Shown here: in pieces, positions 37,048-47,967 of the stretch
How positions within the stretch are numbered: the stretch's first letter is position 1
Layout of the letters: the number at the start of each line of letters is the position of its first letter
Assembly (NCBI GenBank): GCA_963818725.1
Contig: CAWFTU010000001.1
Span: 434,001 to 498,000 of the forward strand
Origin: DATFDN01 sp963818725
GTDB lineage: Bacteria; Pseudomonadota; Alphaproteobacteria; Acetobacterales; Acetobacteraceae
Length of the DNA stretch: 64,000 nucleotides
Direction of reading: 5' to 3'
Notes under the pieces: model-generated
The model's input: the letters and a program-made list of their open reading frames with translations, nothing else
Told to the model about the DNA's origin: nothing
Database searches by the model: none
Made by a program: the position numbers and the translations under genes

Positions 37048-38325
37048 TCAGCGCGAAGCTGCCGAGAGGCACTCCGGCGCAACGGGGGCCGCGGTCGCCT
37101 GGGCCTCCCCCGTCCGGAACAGCCCCATGAAGAGCGGACGGGCATAGACTTCCGCCGCGCTCGACGCATCCACGCCCGGCGCCCAGTGGTGCAGTTCGGC
37201 GCTGGCGTTGATCAGGGCGGTGATGGCCTGGGCGGCGACGTTGGCGTCCACCGGCCGGATCGACCCGTCCACGACGCCGTCGCTGATGACGCTGGCGAGG
37301 CGGGCCGACAAGCGGTCGAAGCGGCGGACGAGCTGCGCCTGCATCTCCTCCGGCACTGCGGTCAGCGCCGAGGTCCGCAGCAGCGGGATCTCGCCAGAGA
37401 CGTCGTGGCGCACCATGGACGCAGCGAGCGAGGCCAGGTTGTCGAAGCCGGTGGTGGTGCAGGTGTCCGCCGTGGCCTGGGTGCGGCGCATGATCTCCAG
37501 CGTGCGGTCGAAGCACTGCTCGACCAGATCGTCCTTGGCCTGGATGTGATGGTAGAATGCCCCCTTGGTAACGTTCAGCCGCGCGGAGATCCGCGACACG
37601 GAGGTGCCGAGGTAGCCGTGCTCGTTGATCATCTCGGTGGCGGCCCGGAGGAAAGCCTCGCGGTAGCCGCCCACGGGCTCTGCCGGGGCCTCCGCGCGCG
37701 GGAGCTCCACCGGGGCCCAGACGGTTCCGGGCGCCGCCAGCCCGTTCACTAGGATATCGAACAGCCGGTCGATCATGCGGCGGTAATCGGCGGGGTCATA
37801 CTGGCGCAACCAGAGCGCCGCCCAGAACACTTGTGAGATGAGGAGGTGGGCGCGGGCGTTGCGCTGGAGGCGCACGGGCTCACCCGGCGTCTGGGCCCCG
37901 AAGGCGCGCCTGATTCGCCGGAACATCTCGATATACGCGCTGTTGACCGTCGCATCGCCGATGGTGCGCACGTCGTTGAAGGCTGCGATCGGCGCAGCTT
38001 CTCCCCTATCGGCTGCTGTCATGTAGCCGGCGAAATCGCGCAGGAACGTCCGGAGCCTGGCCTCTGCCGTCGGCTCCAGATCCGAGCGGTCCATCAGCTC
38101 GTTGTAGCGCGCGATCGCCTGGAGAAAGCAGGCGGCCGCCAAGTCTTCCTTGCGGCGGAAGTAGTAGCTCACCGCCGTCGGACCAAGCTCCAGCCTGCCC
38201 GCCACGTCGGCGAGGGTCATGCCGCGCACGCCCTTGCGGTTGATGATGTCGACGGCGGCCCGCACGATCACTGCCTTGCGACGCTCGAACTTCACCGGGG
38301 GGCGCGGCCGCTCGGGACTGGTCAT
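37048..38325 (-). CDS. Tandem TetR-type transcriptional regulator (two HTH domains)
   Basis: 425 residues, about twice the usual TetR length. The first HTH is at about residues 15-65 (AAVDIINRKGVRGMTLADVA, LELGPTAVSYYFRRKEDL). The second begins near residue 225 (AATEMINEHGYLGTSVSRIS, LNVTKGAFYHHIQAKDDLVE). Each is followed by a helical ligand-binding-like region. ATG 38325 is preceded by GAGGAA. It is immediately upstream of the outer-membrane factor on the same strand, so it probably regulates efflux or neighbouring lipid-related genes. The ligand is unknown. Confidence 0.87.
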   Translation of the reverse strand: MTSPERPRPPVKFERRKAVIVRAAVDIINRKGVRGMTLADVAGRLELGPTAVSYYFRRKEDLAAACFLQAIARYNELMDRSDLEPTAEARLRTFLRDFAGYMTAADRGEAAPIAAFNDVRTIGDATVNSAYIEMFRRIRRAFGAQTPGEPVRLQRNARAHLLISQVFWAALWLRQYDPADYRRMIDRLFDILVNGLAAPGTVWAPVELPRAEAPAEPVGGYREAFLRAATEMINEHGYLGTSVSRISARLNVTKGAFYHHIQAKDDLVEQCFDRTLEIMRRTQATADTCTTTGFDNLASLAASMVRHDVSGEIPLLRTSALTAVPEEMQAQLVRRFDRLSARLASVISDGVVDGSIRPVDANVAAQAITALINASAELHHWAPGVDASSAAEVYARPLFMGLFRTGEAQATAAPVAPECLSAASR

Positions 38326-38454
38326 CACCACTCGTTCCTCGATCCCCCCGGGAGTATCCTTATCGAGACGCCGTCGGCTCTGCCGCGGACCCGGTTCGCT
38401 ATGGGACGCCTGCACCGGGCGTCGCGACCTCGAAGGCTTCGATGCGCCCGTCGA

Positions 38455-38905
38455 CGGTCATGTCGTTGAGCCGTCGCGGGACCGGGCCGGTCGATACCCG
38501 TTGCGCAGCGCGCGTTTGAGCACCTTGCCAATGTGGCTCCGAGGCAGGGCCTCGAGTACCCGTACGTCGGACAGGCGCTGGACTTTCCCAAGCCGCTCGT
38601 TCGCCCAGCTCCGCATCTCCGCGGCGGCGGCCTGCGAACCGGTTGCAAGCGTGACGAAGCCGACCGCCACACCCTCCCGCAGGGCGTCGCAGAACACCTC
38701 CACGTAGGCGATCGAGTTCGCCGCGCACACGGCGACGACATTCCCGGCCTCAAACCCCGGACCTGTAGGGTGGCTGCGACGCGGTTCATGGCCGCGTCGA
38801 GATCGCCGTAAGAGACCACCCGCCCGTCCTGGATGAGCGCGGGATGCGTCGGCTGCTCGCCGCCTGTGCGCCGATGCGTTCCGGAAGGCTGTTGAAATCA
38901 GAGCC
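38455..38905 (-). pseudogene. AMP-dependent acyl-CoA synthetase remnant with a large internal deletion
   Basis: N-terminal pieces (ALIQDGRVVSYGDLDAAMNR, NVVAVCAANSIAYVEVFCDA) are followed almost directly by the extreme C-terminus (WANERLGKVQRLSDVRVLEA, LPRSHIGKVLKRALR, with the catalytic lysine region). The central 350 or so residues, including the AMP-binding motifs, are missing, and at least one frameshift separates the N-terminal fragments near 38755. It lies upstream of the double TetR gene; such regulators often sit with acyl-CoA genes. Confidence 0.7.
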
Positions 38906-39200
38906 ACACCTTCTTCGGACACGGAAATCCTCACCTGACTGCGACAGCGAGCCCGGTTGGCAACAGCGGGGCGGTGCGCCGCGTCCAGCAGGGAGCCTAT
39001 CCGGTATCGCCCGTCGGACAAACCATAAATTCGAATGGATTTCTCAAAGTGTCAAAACGAGCTTGCCTTTGCAAGAGATCCGCAGGTGGGCCGTGCATAC
39101 CCACCGTTCAAAAATGCCCGCCACGGCGATTGCCTTCCCGCCCCGGGTTCGGTATCGTCGGGCGATAGAACAAGGCTCGCGCCAGAATCGGGGGAACGTC

Positions 39201-40835
39201 ATGGCCGCAATGGTCGACCGCCGCGATTTCATGCTGGGACTGGTATCCGCAGGCTACTTGCTGCTGGAGGACGGGCCGGCGAAGGCTGCAGGCGATTCGA
39301 GCCTGCCCGCCCAGCCGTGGGCGGCCCGGGATGGGGCGGAAAAGCCGGTGCGCGGCGGCTATCTGCGGACCGCGGCCGAGCAGTACATCGGCAAGATGAA
39401 CCCCAATCACTGGCCGGTGCTCGACTGGGTCACGATGAGCGATTTCTACGAGAAGCTGGTCATCACCGACGGTACCTACCGTCCGACGGTGCCCTGGCTC
39501 CTGGAATCCCTCGTCTACGAGAATCCGACGACGGCCGTGACCAAGCTGCGCGACGGGATCACGTTCCAGGACGGCAGCAAGTTCGACGCCGCCGCGGTGA
39601 AGTTCGTCATCGATTGGATCCGCGATCCCAAGGATGAGGCCTGGGACGTGAGCTGGCTGGCGCCGCTCGACACGGTGGAGGTCGTGGACGATCTGACCGT
39701 GCGCTGGCACTTCAAGACGCCGTGGGCATCGTTCCCAGGCGTGATCGCCAACGTCCCGGGCTACATGATGTCACCAACCCCGCTCAAGAGCGGCCCGGAC
39801 AGTCTGGACAACCACCCGGTCGGCACCGGCCCATACCTCTTCGAAGGCGCCAGCCCCGGCAACTTCTTGAAGGTGAAGCGCAACCCCAACTGGTGGTTCG
39901 CGAAGGCGTCGGGCAATCCCGACATGCCGTACTTCGACGGCGTCATCGTCACCATCATTCCCGATCCCGCCGTGCGTCTCGCCAATCTCCTTGCCGGCAA
40001 GATTGATCTGCTGCTCGGGGTCGATAAGTCGCAATACGCAGGCATCAAGAACAATCCGGCGCTGAGCGTCCATGTCGTGCCGTTCAACACGGTCAATGCG
40101 CTGCGCTTTAACTGCACGAAGGGTGTCTGCCAGGACATTCGCGTGCGCAAGGCGATTAGCCATGCGATCGACCGCCGCGCGCTGATCGCCGGCACACAGT
40201 TCGGGCTCGCCCGCATCGCCAGTTGCATGTATCCCGAGGACCATTGGGCGCATAATCCGGACCTGAAGCCGGTGTCCTACGATCCGGGCCTTGCCAAGTC
40301 GCTGCTGGCGGAAGCGGGCCATGGCAGCGGCCTTGCCGTGCGCGGCTTTTTCACCAACACCGCGCAGGGTCAGACCGAAGCCGAGGCGATCAAGAACATG
40401 CTGGCCCATGTCGGCGTGACGTGGAACGTTGAGCTTCTGGCGCCGGTTGCCGCCACCGCGCGGATCAAGGACTCCGACTATGATCTCGCCCAGGGCGGCT
40501 GGACCTTCATCTATGATCCCGATCTCATGGCGACCGGCCTCTACACGCCCGATGGCGGCTTCAACTTCGGCCGTAGCCACAACGAGGAGGCGATCGAGCT
40601 CATCGAAGCCGGCCGCGGCGAGATCGACACGGCCAAGCGTCAGCAAATCTACTGGCAGCTCGAAAAGGTCCTCTACGACGACTACGAGGATGCCTGGCTT
40701 TGGTGGGAGGAGAGCGTGGTAGCAATGCGCAAGAACGTACGCGGCTGGAACCAGGAGCAGTTCATGAAATACAAGGAGTCCTGGTTCGCGTCGCATCCGC
40801 TGTGGTTCAAGGACGGCAAGCCCGATAGCGTCTGA
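39201..40835 (+). CDS. ABC transporter substrate-binding protein, family 5 (peptide/nickel type)
   Basis: 544 residues. The start ATG 39201 follows GGGGGAAC. An N-terminal RRDF motif and hydrophobic stretch (MLGLVSAGYLLL) look like a Tat-type export signal. SBP_bac_5 landmarks: LRDGITFQDGSKFDAAAVKF, VGTGPYLFEGASPGNFLKVK, IRVRKAISHAIDRRALI. It heads a five-gene importer cluster (binding protein, two permeases, two ATPases) with short spacings. Confidence 0.9.
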   Translation: MAAMVDRRDFMLGLVSAGYLLLEDGPAKAAGDSSLPAQPWAARDGAEKPVRGGYLRTAAEQYIGKMNPNHWPVLDWVTMSDFYEKLVITDGTYRPTVPWLLESLVYENPTTAVTKLRDGITFQDGSKFDAAAVKFVIDWIRDPKDEAWDVSWLAPLDTVEVVDDLTVRWHFKTPWASFPGVIANVPGYMMSPTPLKSGPDSLDNHPVGTGPYLFEGASPGNFLKVKRNPNWWFAKASGNPDMPYFDGVIVTIIPDPAVRLANLLAGKIDLLLGVDKSQYAGIKNNPALSVHVVPFNTVNALRFNCTKGVCQDIRVRKAISHAIDRRALIAGTQFGLARIASCMYPEDHWAHNPDLKPVSYDPGLAKSLLAEAGHGSGLAVRGFFTNTAQGQTEAEAIKNMLAHVGVTWNVELLAPVAATARIKDSDYDLAQGGWTFIYDPDLMATGLYTPDGGFNFGRSHNEEAIELIEAGRGEIDTAKRQQIYWQLEKVLYDDYEDAWLWWEESVVAMRKNVRGWNQEQFMKYKESWFASHPLWFKDGKPDSV

Positions 40836-40873
40836 CGCCACGTCGATTTGGCGTTGCGCAGCAGAGGACGGCA

Positions 40874-41830
40874 ATGGGGCAATATATCCTGCTAAGGCTG
40901 GCGCACGCCTTCATCATCCTTTTGATCGTCACGGTGCTGGTGTTCATCGTCGCCCGTCTCATTCCGGGCGATGCCATCATGGCGCAGATGGGCGCCAGCG
41001 TGGGCTTGCAGGATCCGGCGGTGGTCGCGCGCGTGCGCCAGGAGTTCGGCCTCGATCAGCCGCTCTGGCAGCAGTTCGTCGTCTGGCTCGGCCACTTCCT
41101 CCGCGGCGACTGGGGCACCTCCCTCGGCACCGGACAGCCCGTGCTCGAGATGTTCGCGCAGGGGCTGCCGATCACGCTCGAGCTGTTCGGCTGGGCGACG
41201 GTCTGGTCGTTCCTGATGGGCATTCCGGTCGGGATCGTCAGCGCGGTCAGGCGCGGTTCGCCCCTCGACATGACGCTGACCACCGGCGCCCTGCTCGGCG
41301 TCTCGATTCCGTCCTTCTGGCTGGCCATCGTGCTCATCTACTTGCTGGCGGTGACGCTGCCAATTTTTCCGCCGTCGGGCTACGTCCCGCCGTCCCAGGG
41401 CCTGTGGCTCAACTTCAAGACGATGGTGCTGCCGAGCTTCGTGCTCGGAATAAACTCGGCGGGGCTGCTGGCGCGCTTCGTGCGCTCGAGCCTGCTCGAA
41501 GTGCTGAGCCAGGACTTCATCCGCACCGCCCGTGCCAAGGGCCTGACGGAGCGCGCCGTCGTGCTCCTTCACGCCATCAAGCCGGCGATGATTCCGGTCG
41601 TCACCGTCATCGGCCTCTCGTGGGGCGGATTGCTGGCCGGCGCGTTCTTCGTCGAAGTGATCTTCGCCATTCCCGGCCTCGGCCGGATGAGCGTGGACGC
41701 GATCTTTTCGAAGGATTTTCCGGTGATGCAGGCGATGCTGATCGCCGTTTCCATCAACGTGCTCCTGGTCAATCTCCTGGTCGACATCCTCTACGGCTAC
41801 CTCGATCCGCGTGTGCGGGTGCGGGCGTAG
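40874..41830 (+). CDS. Dipeptide-type ABC transporter permease (DppB/OppB family)
   Basis: 318 residues and about six transmembrane segments. The N-terminus (MGQYILLRLAHAFIILLIVT) and periplasmic segment (LGLDQPLWQQF-like FGLDQPLWQQFVVWLGHFLR) are typical of OppB/DppB, as is the EAA loop (TARAKGLTERAVVLLHAIKP). It lies 38 bases after the binding-protein gene and four bases before the second permease. Confidence 0.92.
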   Translation: MGQYILLRLAHAFIILLIVTVLVFIVARLIPGDAIMAQMGASVGLQDPAVVARVRQEFGLDQPLWQQFVVWLGHFLRGDWGTSLGTGQPVLEMFAQGLPITLELFGWATVWSFLMGIPVGIVSAVRRGSPLDMTLTTGALLGVSIPSFWLAIVLIYLLAVTLPIFPPSGYVPPSQGLWLNFKTMVLPSFVLGINSAGLLARFVRSSLLEVLSQDFIRTARAKGLTERAVVLLHAIKPAMIPVVTVIGLSWGGLLAGAFFVEVIFAIPGLGRMSVDAIFSKDFPVMQAMLIAVSINVLLVNLLVDILYGYLDPRVRVRA

Positions 41831-41834
41831 GGGG

Positions 41835-42725
41835 ATGAGCGAGATCGCCGCCCCCGCTCCTGCCGCGCCGGCGCGCGCCCGCGCCGCGCGTTCGCCTCTC
41901 CCGCGGGCGGTGCTGCGGCACCGCCTCGCGAGGGTCGGACTGGTGATCATCGCGCTCTTGTGCCTGATGGCCATTTGCGCGCCGCTGCTGGCTCCATGCA
42001 GCCCGTATAACCAGGATCTCTATGCCGTGTTGTCGCCCCCCTCCGCAGCGCACTGGCTGGGCACCGACAATCTCGGGCGCGATCTGCTGTCCCGCGTCAT
42101 CTACGGCGCCCGCGTGTCGCTGTTCGTCGGCGTCGTCTGCACCTTGCTGTCATCGGCGACCGGTGTTGCCGTGGGGCTCATCGCCGGCTTCAAGGGCGGT
42201 GTTATCGATGCCATCATCATGCGCGTGACCGACGCCTTCCTGTGCTTTCCGCCGCTCATCTTCATCCTGGTCATGGCGGCGGCGCTCGGGCCGGGGATCT
42301 ACAACGTCATCATCTCATTCGCCGTGTTCGGCTGGACCGGCTTCGCGCGCATCATGCGCGGGCAGGTGCTGCTCGTGCGCGAGCTGTCGTTCATCGAGGC
42401 GTCGCGGTCGGCCGGCGTTCCGTCAATGCGCATCATGTGGCGCCACGTGCTGCCGAATGCGCTGACGCCGATCATCGTCGCCGCATCGATCACCGTCGGC
42501 GCCGCGATCCTCGTCGAAGCCGGCGTGTCATTCCTCGGCGTGGGCGTGCAGCCCCCCACGGCGAGCTGGGGCGGGGAGCTGCGCATCGGATTCACCTACC
42601 TCCAGAGCGTGCCGCTGTTCTCGATCGCGCCCGGGCTGATGATCTCGCTCGCCGTCATCGCCTTCAACTTTGTCGGCGACGGCCTGCGCGATGCGCTGGA
42701 CCCGCGGCTCAAGGGAAGCTTATGA
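41835..42725 (+). CDS. Dipeptide-type ABC transporter permease (DppC/OppC family)
   Basis: 296 residues. A Pro/Ala-rich cytoplasmic N-terminus precedes the first helix (VGLVIIALLCLMAICAPLLA). Then come AHWLGTDNLGRDLLSRVIYG, the OppC signature, and the EAA loop (EASRSAGVPSMRIMWRHVLP). The C-terminus ends GDGLRDALDPRLKG. ATG 41835 has GGGG directly upstream. Confidence 0.92.
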   Translation: MSEIAAPAPAAPARARAARSPLPRAVLRHRLARVGLVIIALLCLMAICAPLLAPCSPYNQDLYAVLSPPSAAHWLGTDNLGRDLLSRVIYGARVSLFVGVVCTLLSSATGVAVGLIAGFKGGVIDAIIMRVTDAFLCFPPLIFILVMAAALGPGIYNVIISFAVFGWTGFARIMRGQVLLVRELSFIEASRSAGVPSMRIMWRHVLPNALTPIIVAASITVGAAILVEAGVSFLGVGVQPPTASWGGELRIGFTYLQSVPLFSIAPGLMISLAVIAFNFVGDGLRDALDPRLKGSL

Positions 42726-42738
42726 CCGGCTCCGCGAG

Positions 42739-43706
42739 ATGACCGCGCTCCTGGCCGTGCGCGGCCTCACCATCGAATTCACGACCGGCGACGGCATTGT
42801 CGCCGCCGTCCGGGATGCGTCCTTCGAGATCGAACAGGGCGAGATCACCGCCCTGGTCGGCGAGAGCGGCTGCGGCAAGAGCGCGACGGCGCTGGCGATC
42901 CTCCGCCTGATACCCGATCCGCCCGGCCGCATCACCCGGGGGGAAATCCTGTTCGAGGGCCGCGACGTGCTGAAGATCGTCGAGGAGGAGATGCGGGCGC
43001 TGCGCGGCGACCGCATCGCCATGATCTTCCAGGAGCCGATGACCAGCCTCAATCCGGTCCACACGGTCGGCCGGCAGGTGGCCGAGCCGCTGGCACTGCA
43101 CAAGCATCTCGGCGCCCGCGCGGCATTCGCGCGCAGCATCGACCTGCTTGCCTCGGTCAACATTGCCGACCCGCGCCGGCGCGCTCGGGCCTATCCGCAC
43201 CAGTTCAGCGGCGGCATGCGTCAGCGCGTCATGATCGCGATGGGAATGGGGTGCGCCCCCGACCTCATCATCGCCGACGAGCCGACCACCGCGCTCGACG
43301 TGACCATCCAGGCCCAGCTCCTCGATCTGCTGAGTGCGCAGGTCGAGCAACACCACACGGCGCTGCTGCTTATCACCCATAACCTCGGTGTCGTCGCGCG
43401 CTATGCGCATCGCGTCCACGTCATGTACGCGGGGCGCATCGTCGAATTCGGCATCGGCCGACGCGCTCTATGCGCAGCCCCGGCATCCATACACGATCGG
43501 CCTGCTGCACTCGGTGCCGCGGCTCGATCGGCCGATCGCGGAGAAGCTCGTGCCGATCGAAGGCCAGCCACCCGACCCGCTGAACCTGCCGCCCGGTTGC
43601 GTTTTCCACCCGCGCTGCCCCTTCGCGATCGATGCCTGCCGCGCGGGCGTGCCGCCGCTGCGTCCGGTCGGCGAGGGCCACAGCATCGCCTGCATCCGCG
43701 ACATCA

Positions 43707-43714
<8 letters not shown>
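42739..43714 (+). pseudogene. Dipeptide-type ABC transporter ATPase (DppD/OppD), frameshift near 43453
   Basis: Walker A GESGCGKSATAL, signature FSGGMRQRVMIAMG and Walker B DLIIADEPTTALD are all intact in the first 235 codons. After YAGRIVEFG the frame breaks; the expected continuation (SADALYAQPRHPYTIGLLHS, PGCVFHPRCPFAIDACRAG) lies in the other frame and stops at 43712-43714. Removing one base near 43453 restores a 324-residue protein. The C-terminal oligopeptide-transporter domain is the part lost. Confidence 0.85.
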
Positions 43715-44697
<983 letters not shown>

Positions 44698-44838
44698 GGC
44701 GAACCGGCCGCAGGATACGTTTCAGAAGCATAGCGCCGGTCCGGCAAGCCGGCCTCGACTCCAATCGCTTTGGGGTCCACCCTATCCGGCCGATCCGGAG
44801 GGGCACCTTTCAACACGATCTCTCAGGGAGGACTGGCC

Positions 44839-46038
44839 ATGAAGCGATCCGCAACGGTTCTCGGTGTGCTGGTCTTAGCCGCGCTCCTGATTCCTCGCGA
44901 GTTGCCGGCACAGGGCACGCCGGCTCACAAAGCCCGGACTGTCGCCACGTTTCCCATTGTCAATGGCGTTCCCGGGGTGCCCGAGGGAATCACCACGGAC
45001 GGCCATGGGGGCCTTTACGTCGGACTCTTTTTGCTTGACGAGGTCTGGCAGCTCAACCCGGCAACCGGCGAGAAGAAAAAGGTCGCCGACGTGCCGGGCG
45101 GCGGTCTCAAGGGCGATCTTATCGGACTCGAACGGGATCCCAGCGACGGTACAATTCTAGCCGCCTTCAAACGCGCGACGAAGGTCGACCTCTTCACTTC
45201 CGACCACCCCGACTGTCGCGATGCGACCGATACGGCCACCGGCGTCTACCGCTTCAATCCTCAAACCGGGGCGGTCACGCCGTTTGTTACGCGCGGCATG
45301 GGTATCGCGATCTGCTTTCCGGACGACGTCGCGGTCGATCAGCACGGCAACGCGTACGTCACCGACCTCGAGCTCGGAGTCATATGGAAGTTCGACCACT
45401 CCGGCCACGGCGATGTCTGGTCGGATGACCCGTTGCTCGGCTGGACGGAACAGAGTGGGACCTGGAACTCGACGGACAAGGCACCGGCCGGCTATATCGG
45501 GGTCAACGACATAGCCCTCAGCCCGGATGGTCGCTTTCTCTACGCGGGCACCGACGGCGGCCCTGGCAGTGCCACGGGGAGTGGGCTGCTCGTGCGAATT
45601 CCCATCCAGCCGGATGGCTCGGCCGGGAAGGCGGGCCTTTTTGCTGCCGGTCTCGGCGCTAACGACGGTATGGAGGCGGGCCCCGACGGGACGATTTACT
45701 TTGCCGATACCGTCAACAACGACATCTGGGCATTCTCGCCGGACGGCAAGCGGCGTCTGCTGATCGCCTCGCGCGAGCAATTCGGTGATCCTTTGGACAA
45801 CGCCACGAGCCTCGTCTACCTCAACGGTTGCCTCTACAATACGGAACTCGGCTTTTTTAAGCTGCAACAAGGCAAGGGGAACGAGACGCTGCGGAATGTC
45901 GTGCAAATCTGCGACCTCGGCAATCCCGCCACGCGAGGCGATTATACCCCGTCTCCGACGCTGGAGGTGGCACCTCCGAAGCCGCGTCCGCCGGCCGCTC
46001 GGCCGATGTACCCGCTGTTTTCAACGCCGGGCCGCTAA
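44839..46038 (+). CDS. Exported SMP-30/LRE-like beta-propeller protein
   Basis: 399 residues. ATG 44839 has AGGGAGG eight bases upstream. The signal peptide is SATVLGVLVLAALLIPRELP with a likely cleavage after AQG. Propeller-type repeats follow: PEGITTDGHGGLYVGLFLLD, FPDDVAVDQHGNAYVTDLEL, VNDIALSPDGRFLYAGTDGG and NDGMEAGPDGTIYFADTVNN. The family includes lactonases and strictosidine-synthase-like hydrolases; the substrate is unknown. It follows the ABC importer after 141 bases. Confidence 0.82.
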   Translation: MKRSATVLGVLVLAALLIPRELPAQGTPAHKARTVATFPIVNGVPGVPEGITTDGHGGLYVGLFLLDEVWQLNPATGEKKKVADVPGGGLKGDLIGLERDPSDGTILAAFKRATKVDLFTSDHPDCRDATDTATGVYRFNPQTGAVTPFVTRGMGIAICFPDDVAVDQHGNAYVTDLELGVIWKFDHSGHGDVWSDDPLLGWTEQSGTWNSTDKAPAGYIGVNDIALSPDGRFLYAGTDGGPGSATGSGLLVRIPIQPDGSAGKAGLFAAGLGANDGMEAGPDGTIYFADTVNNDIWAFSPDGKRRLLIASREQFGDPLDNATSLVYLNGCLYNTELGFFKLQQGKGNETLRNVVQICDLGNPATRGDYTPSPTLEVAPPKPRPPAARPMYPLFSTPGR

Positions 46039-46050
46039 CCTTTTAGCGGC
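46031..46050 (+). terminator. Hairpin over the stop codon of the beta-propeller gene
   Basis: GCCGCTAA pairs perfectly with TTAGCGGC around a CCTT loop. A second hairpin (CCCGTCT at 46058-46064 with AGACGGG at 46079-46085) follows at once. No T-run is present, so termination efficiency is uncertain. Confidence 0.5.
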
Positions 46051-46158
46051 ATCGGTTCCCGTCTCATGGCTAGGCTCTAGACGGGAGGCGGGCGCTGTCA
46101 TCCCGGCCGACAACGCGACCCCATCCACTCCGGCAACCCGCCAACCTGACGGTGCCGA

Positions 46159-46570
46159 TCAGAATGTCGGCCGGCGATCCTTCCAATCATGCGCCGCCTC
46201 ATAGGCGTGCTCCGCCCGGAGGATTGTTGCTTCCTCGAACGGTCGGCCCGCGATCTGCAAGCCGATCGGCAATCCCTCTGCGACGAAGCCGCAGGGCAGC
46301 GTGACGGCAGGCAAGCCCGTGAGGTTGGTAGGGATAGGTCAGGCGCCATGTGGCGGCCAGGGCGCTCTCCGCCTCCGCGCTGACCTGCACTGTAGCCTCG
46401 CCGATCCGGAGGGCCGTCACCGGCTCGGTGGGGCCGATCACCACGTCCGCCGTCTCGAATAGGCGGGCGTAGTCGCGCATCAGCGCGTAGCGGAACTGCT
46501 CGGCCTTCAGGTAGTCCGCCCCGGTCACGAGGCGCCCCATCTCCACCAGCGTGCGCACGTCCAGGCATCT
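46159..46570 (-). pseudogene. C-terminal fragment of an amidase (amidase-signature family)
   Basis: Only the last 135 or so codons remain. Sequence: VRTLVEMGRLVTGADYLKAE, FETADVVIGPTEPVTALRIG, then after a one-base insertion near 46326 the other frame reads LTGLPAVTLPCGF, GLPIGLQI-like and AEHAYEAAHDWKDRRPTF before a stop at 46159-46161. The catalytic Ser-cisSer-Lys half is absent. The fragment begins abruptly near 46570. Confidence 0.75.
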
Positions 46571-46802
46571 GTGAAGCCTCCGCTGAAAGCTTGAGGGGCT
46601 CCACCAAATCGGGTCAACTTCATCCAGGTCTCACAGGGCAGTTCAGGAGGTGCGTGATGGAACGTGATGATGGCCACCAAGCGGCTGTGCCCGGCGGCGT
46701 GTCGGGCAGTGCAGCGCTGATGAGCTCATCGCTGCCGGTTGCGGGGTACAAGACCCGGCGGCGCTGCCCTTCGCGACCGATTCCGGCGAGCGCCGTGGCG
46801 AC

Positions 46803-47750
46803 ATGCTCTACCGCCGCTTCGGCCGCACGCAGGAGATGATCTCGGTCATCGGCATGGGCGGCTTTCACCTCGGTAAGAACGCAGTGACCGATTCGGAGAC
46901 GGTGCGCCTCGTGCACGAGGGCATCGACCGCGGCATCACCTTCATCGACAACTGCTGGGACTACAACGAGGGCCGGTCCGAGTTGCGGGTGGGTGTGGCA
47001 CTCGACCAGGGCGGCTACCGGGACAAGGTGTTCCTCATGACCAAGGTGGACGGGCGCTCGAAGGCGACCGCGGCCCGCCAGATCGACACGTCGCTGAAGC
47101 GGATGCGCACGGACCGGATCGACCTGGTCCAGCACCACGAGATCCTGCGCTACGACGATCCGGACCGCATCTTCGCCGGGGGCGGCGCCATGGAGGCGTT
47201 CGTTGAGGCGAGGCAGGCCGGCAAGCTGCGCCACATCGGCTTCACCGGGCACAAGGATCCACGTATTCACCTGCAGATGCTGGCGGTGGCAGCCGAGCGC
47301 GGGTTCCACTTCGATGCAGTTCAGATGCCGCTGAATCTCATGGACGCGCACTTCCGCAGCTTCGCGCATCTCGTGCTGCCCTACCTGGTCGAGCACGGGA
47401 TCGCGGTGCTGGGAATGAAGACATTCGCGGACGGCGTGCTGCTGAAAAGCGGGGCACCAATCGCGCCGCTCGAGTATCTGCACTACTCCTTAAACCTGCC
47501 GACGTCGGTCGTCATCACCGGTATCCAGAACCAGCGCGACCTCGATCAGGCGTTCGAGGCGGTGCGGACCTTTCAGCCCATGGACAAGGCGAAGGTCGCC
47601 GAGCTGCTGGCCCGCAGCCGCTCCCACGCGCTCGAGGGCAAGTACGAGCTGTTCAAAACCAGTGCGACGTTCGACGGCACGGCCAAGAATCCCAACTGGC
47701 TGGGCGAGGATGTCGAGTCCGTTGTCAAGTTGGCACCCGTGATGGAGTGA
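46803..47750 (+). CDS. Aldo/keto reductase
   Basis: 315 residues from the first usable in-frame ATG. AKR barrel features: RFGRTQEMISVIGMGGFHLG, FIDNCWDYNEGRSE (catalytic Tyr and Asp), FLMTKVDGR (Lys) and DLVQHHEI. A better ribosome binding site (AGGAGG at 46645-46650) precedes ATG 46658, which encodes an export-signal-like start (MERDDGHQAAVPGGVSGSAA). That start is out of frame by one base, while the conserved-looking QDPAALPFATDSGERRGDML lies in the downstream frame. So the full gene probably began at 46658 and has an extra base near 46745. Confidence 0.85.
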   Translation: MLYRRFGRTQEMISVIGMGGFHLGKNAVTDSETVRLVHEGIDRGITFIDNCWDYNEGRSELRVGVALDQGGYRDKVFLMTKVDGRSKATAARQIDTSLKRMRTDRIDLVQHHEILRYDDPDRIFAGGGAMEAFVEARQAGKLRHIGFTGHKDPRIHLQMLAVAAERGFHFDAVQMPLNLMDAHFRSFAHLVLPYLVEHGIAVLGMKTFADGVLLKSGAPIAPLEYLHYSLNLPTSVVITGIQNQRDLDQAFEAVRTFQPMDKAKVAELLARSRSHALEGKYELFKTSATFDGTAKNPNWLGEDVESVVKLAPVME

Positions 47751-47967
47751 TGCCGTATTGCCCTGAAGCATCGCGCGTGCGTGACCGAGCGTAGGGAATT
47801 GCTAAGCTAACCCGAACTACGGACAAGGGTCGAGGGGATTCCCGAAGAACCAAGATTCGACAGCATCGTTTTGCGAAGACTGAGCGTCAAACCCGGTTCC
47901 AGAGGGTCCCCTCAATAGCCGTCGATATCATAGCGAACGCTGCTACTGCCCGCACCGTCCCGCGAGT

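Noticed and set aside
36990..37070. Short hairpin CTGACC...GGTCAG near the TetR 3' end
   Set aside because: The six-base stem without a T-run is too weak in this GC-rich DNA to call a terminator.
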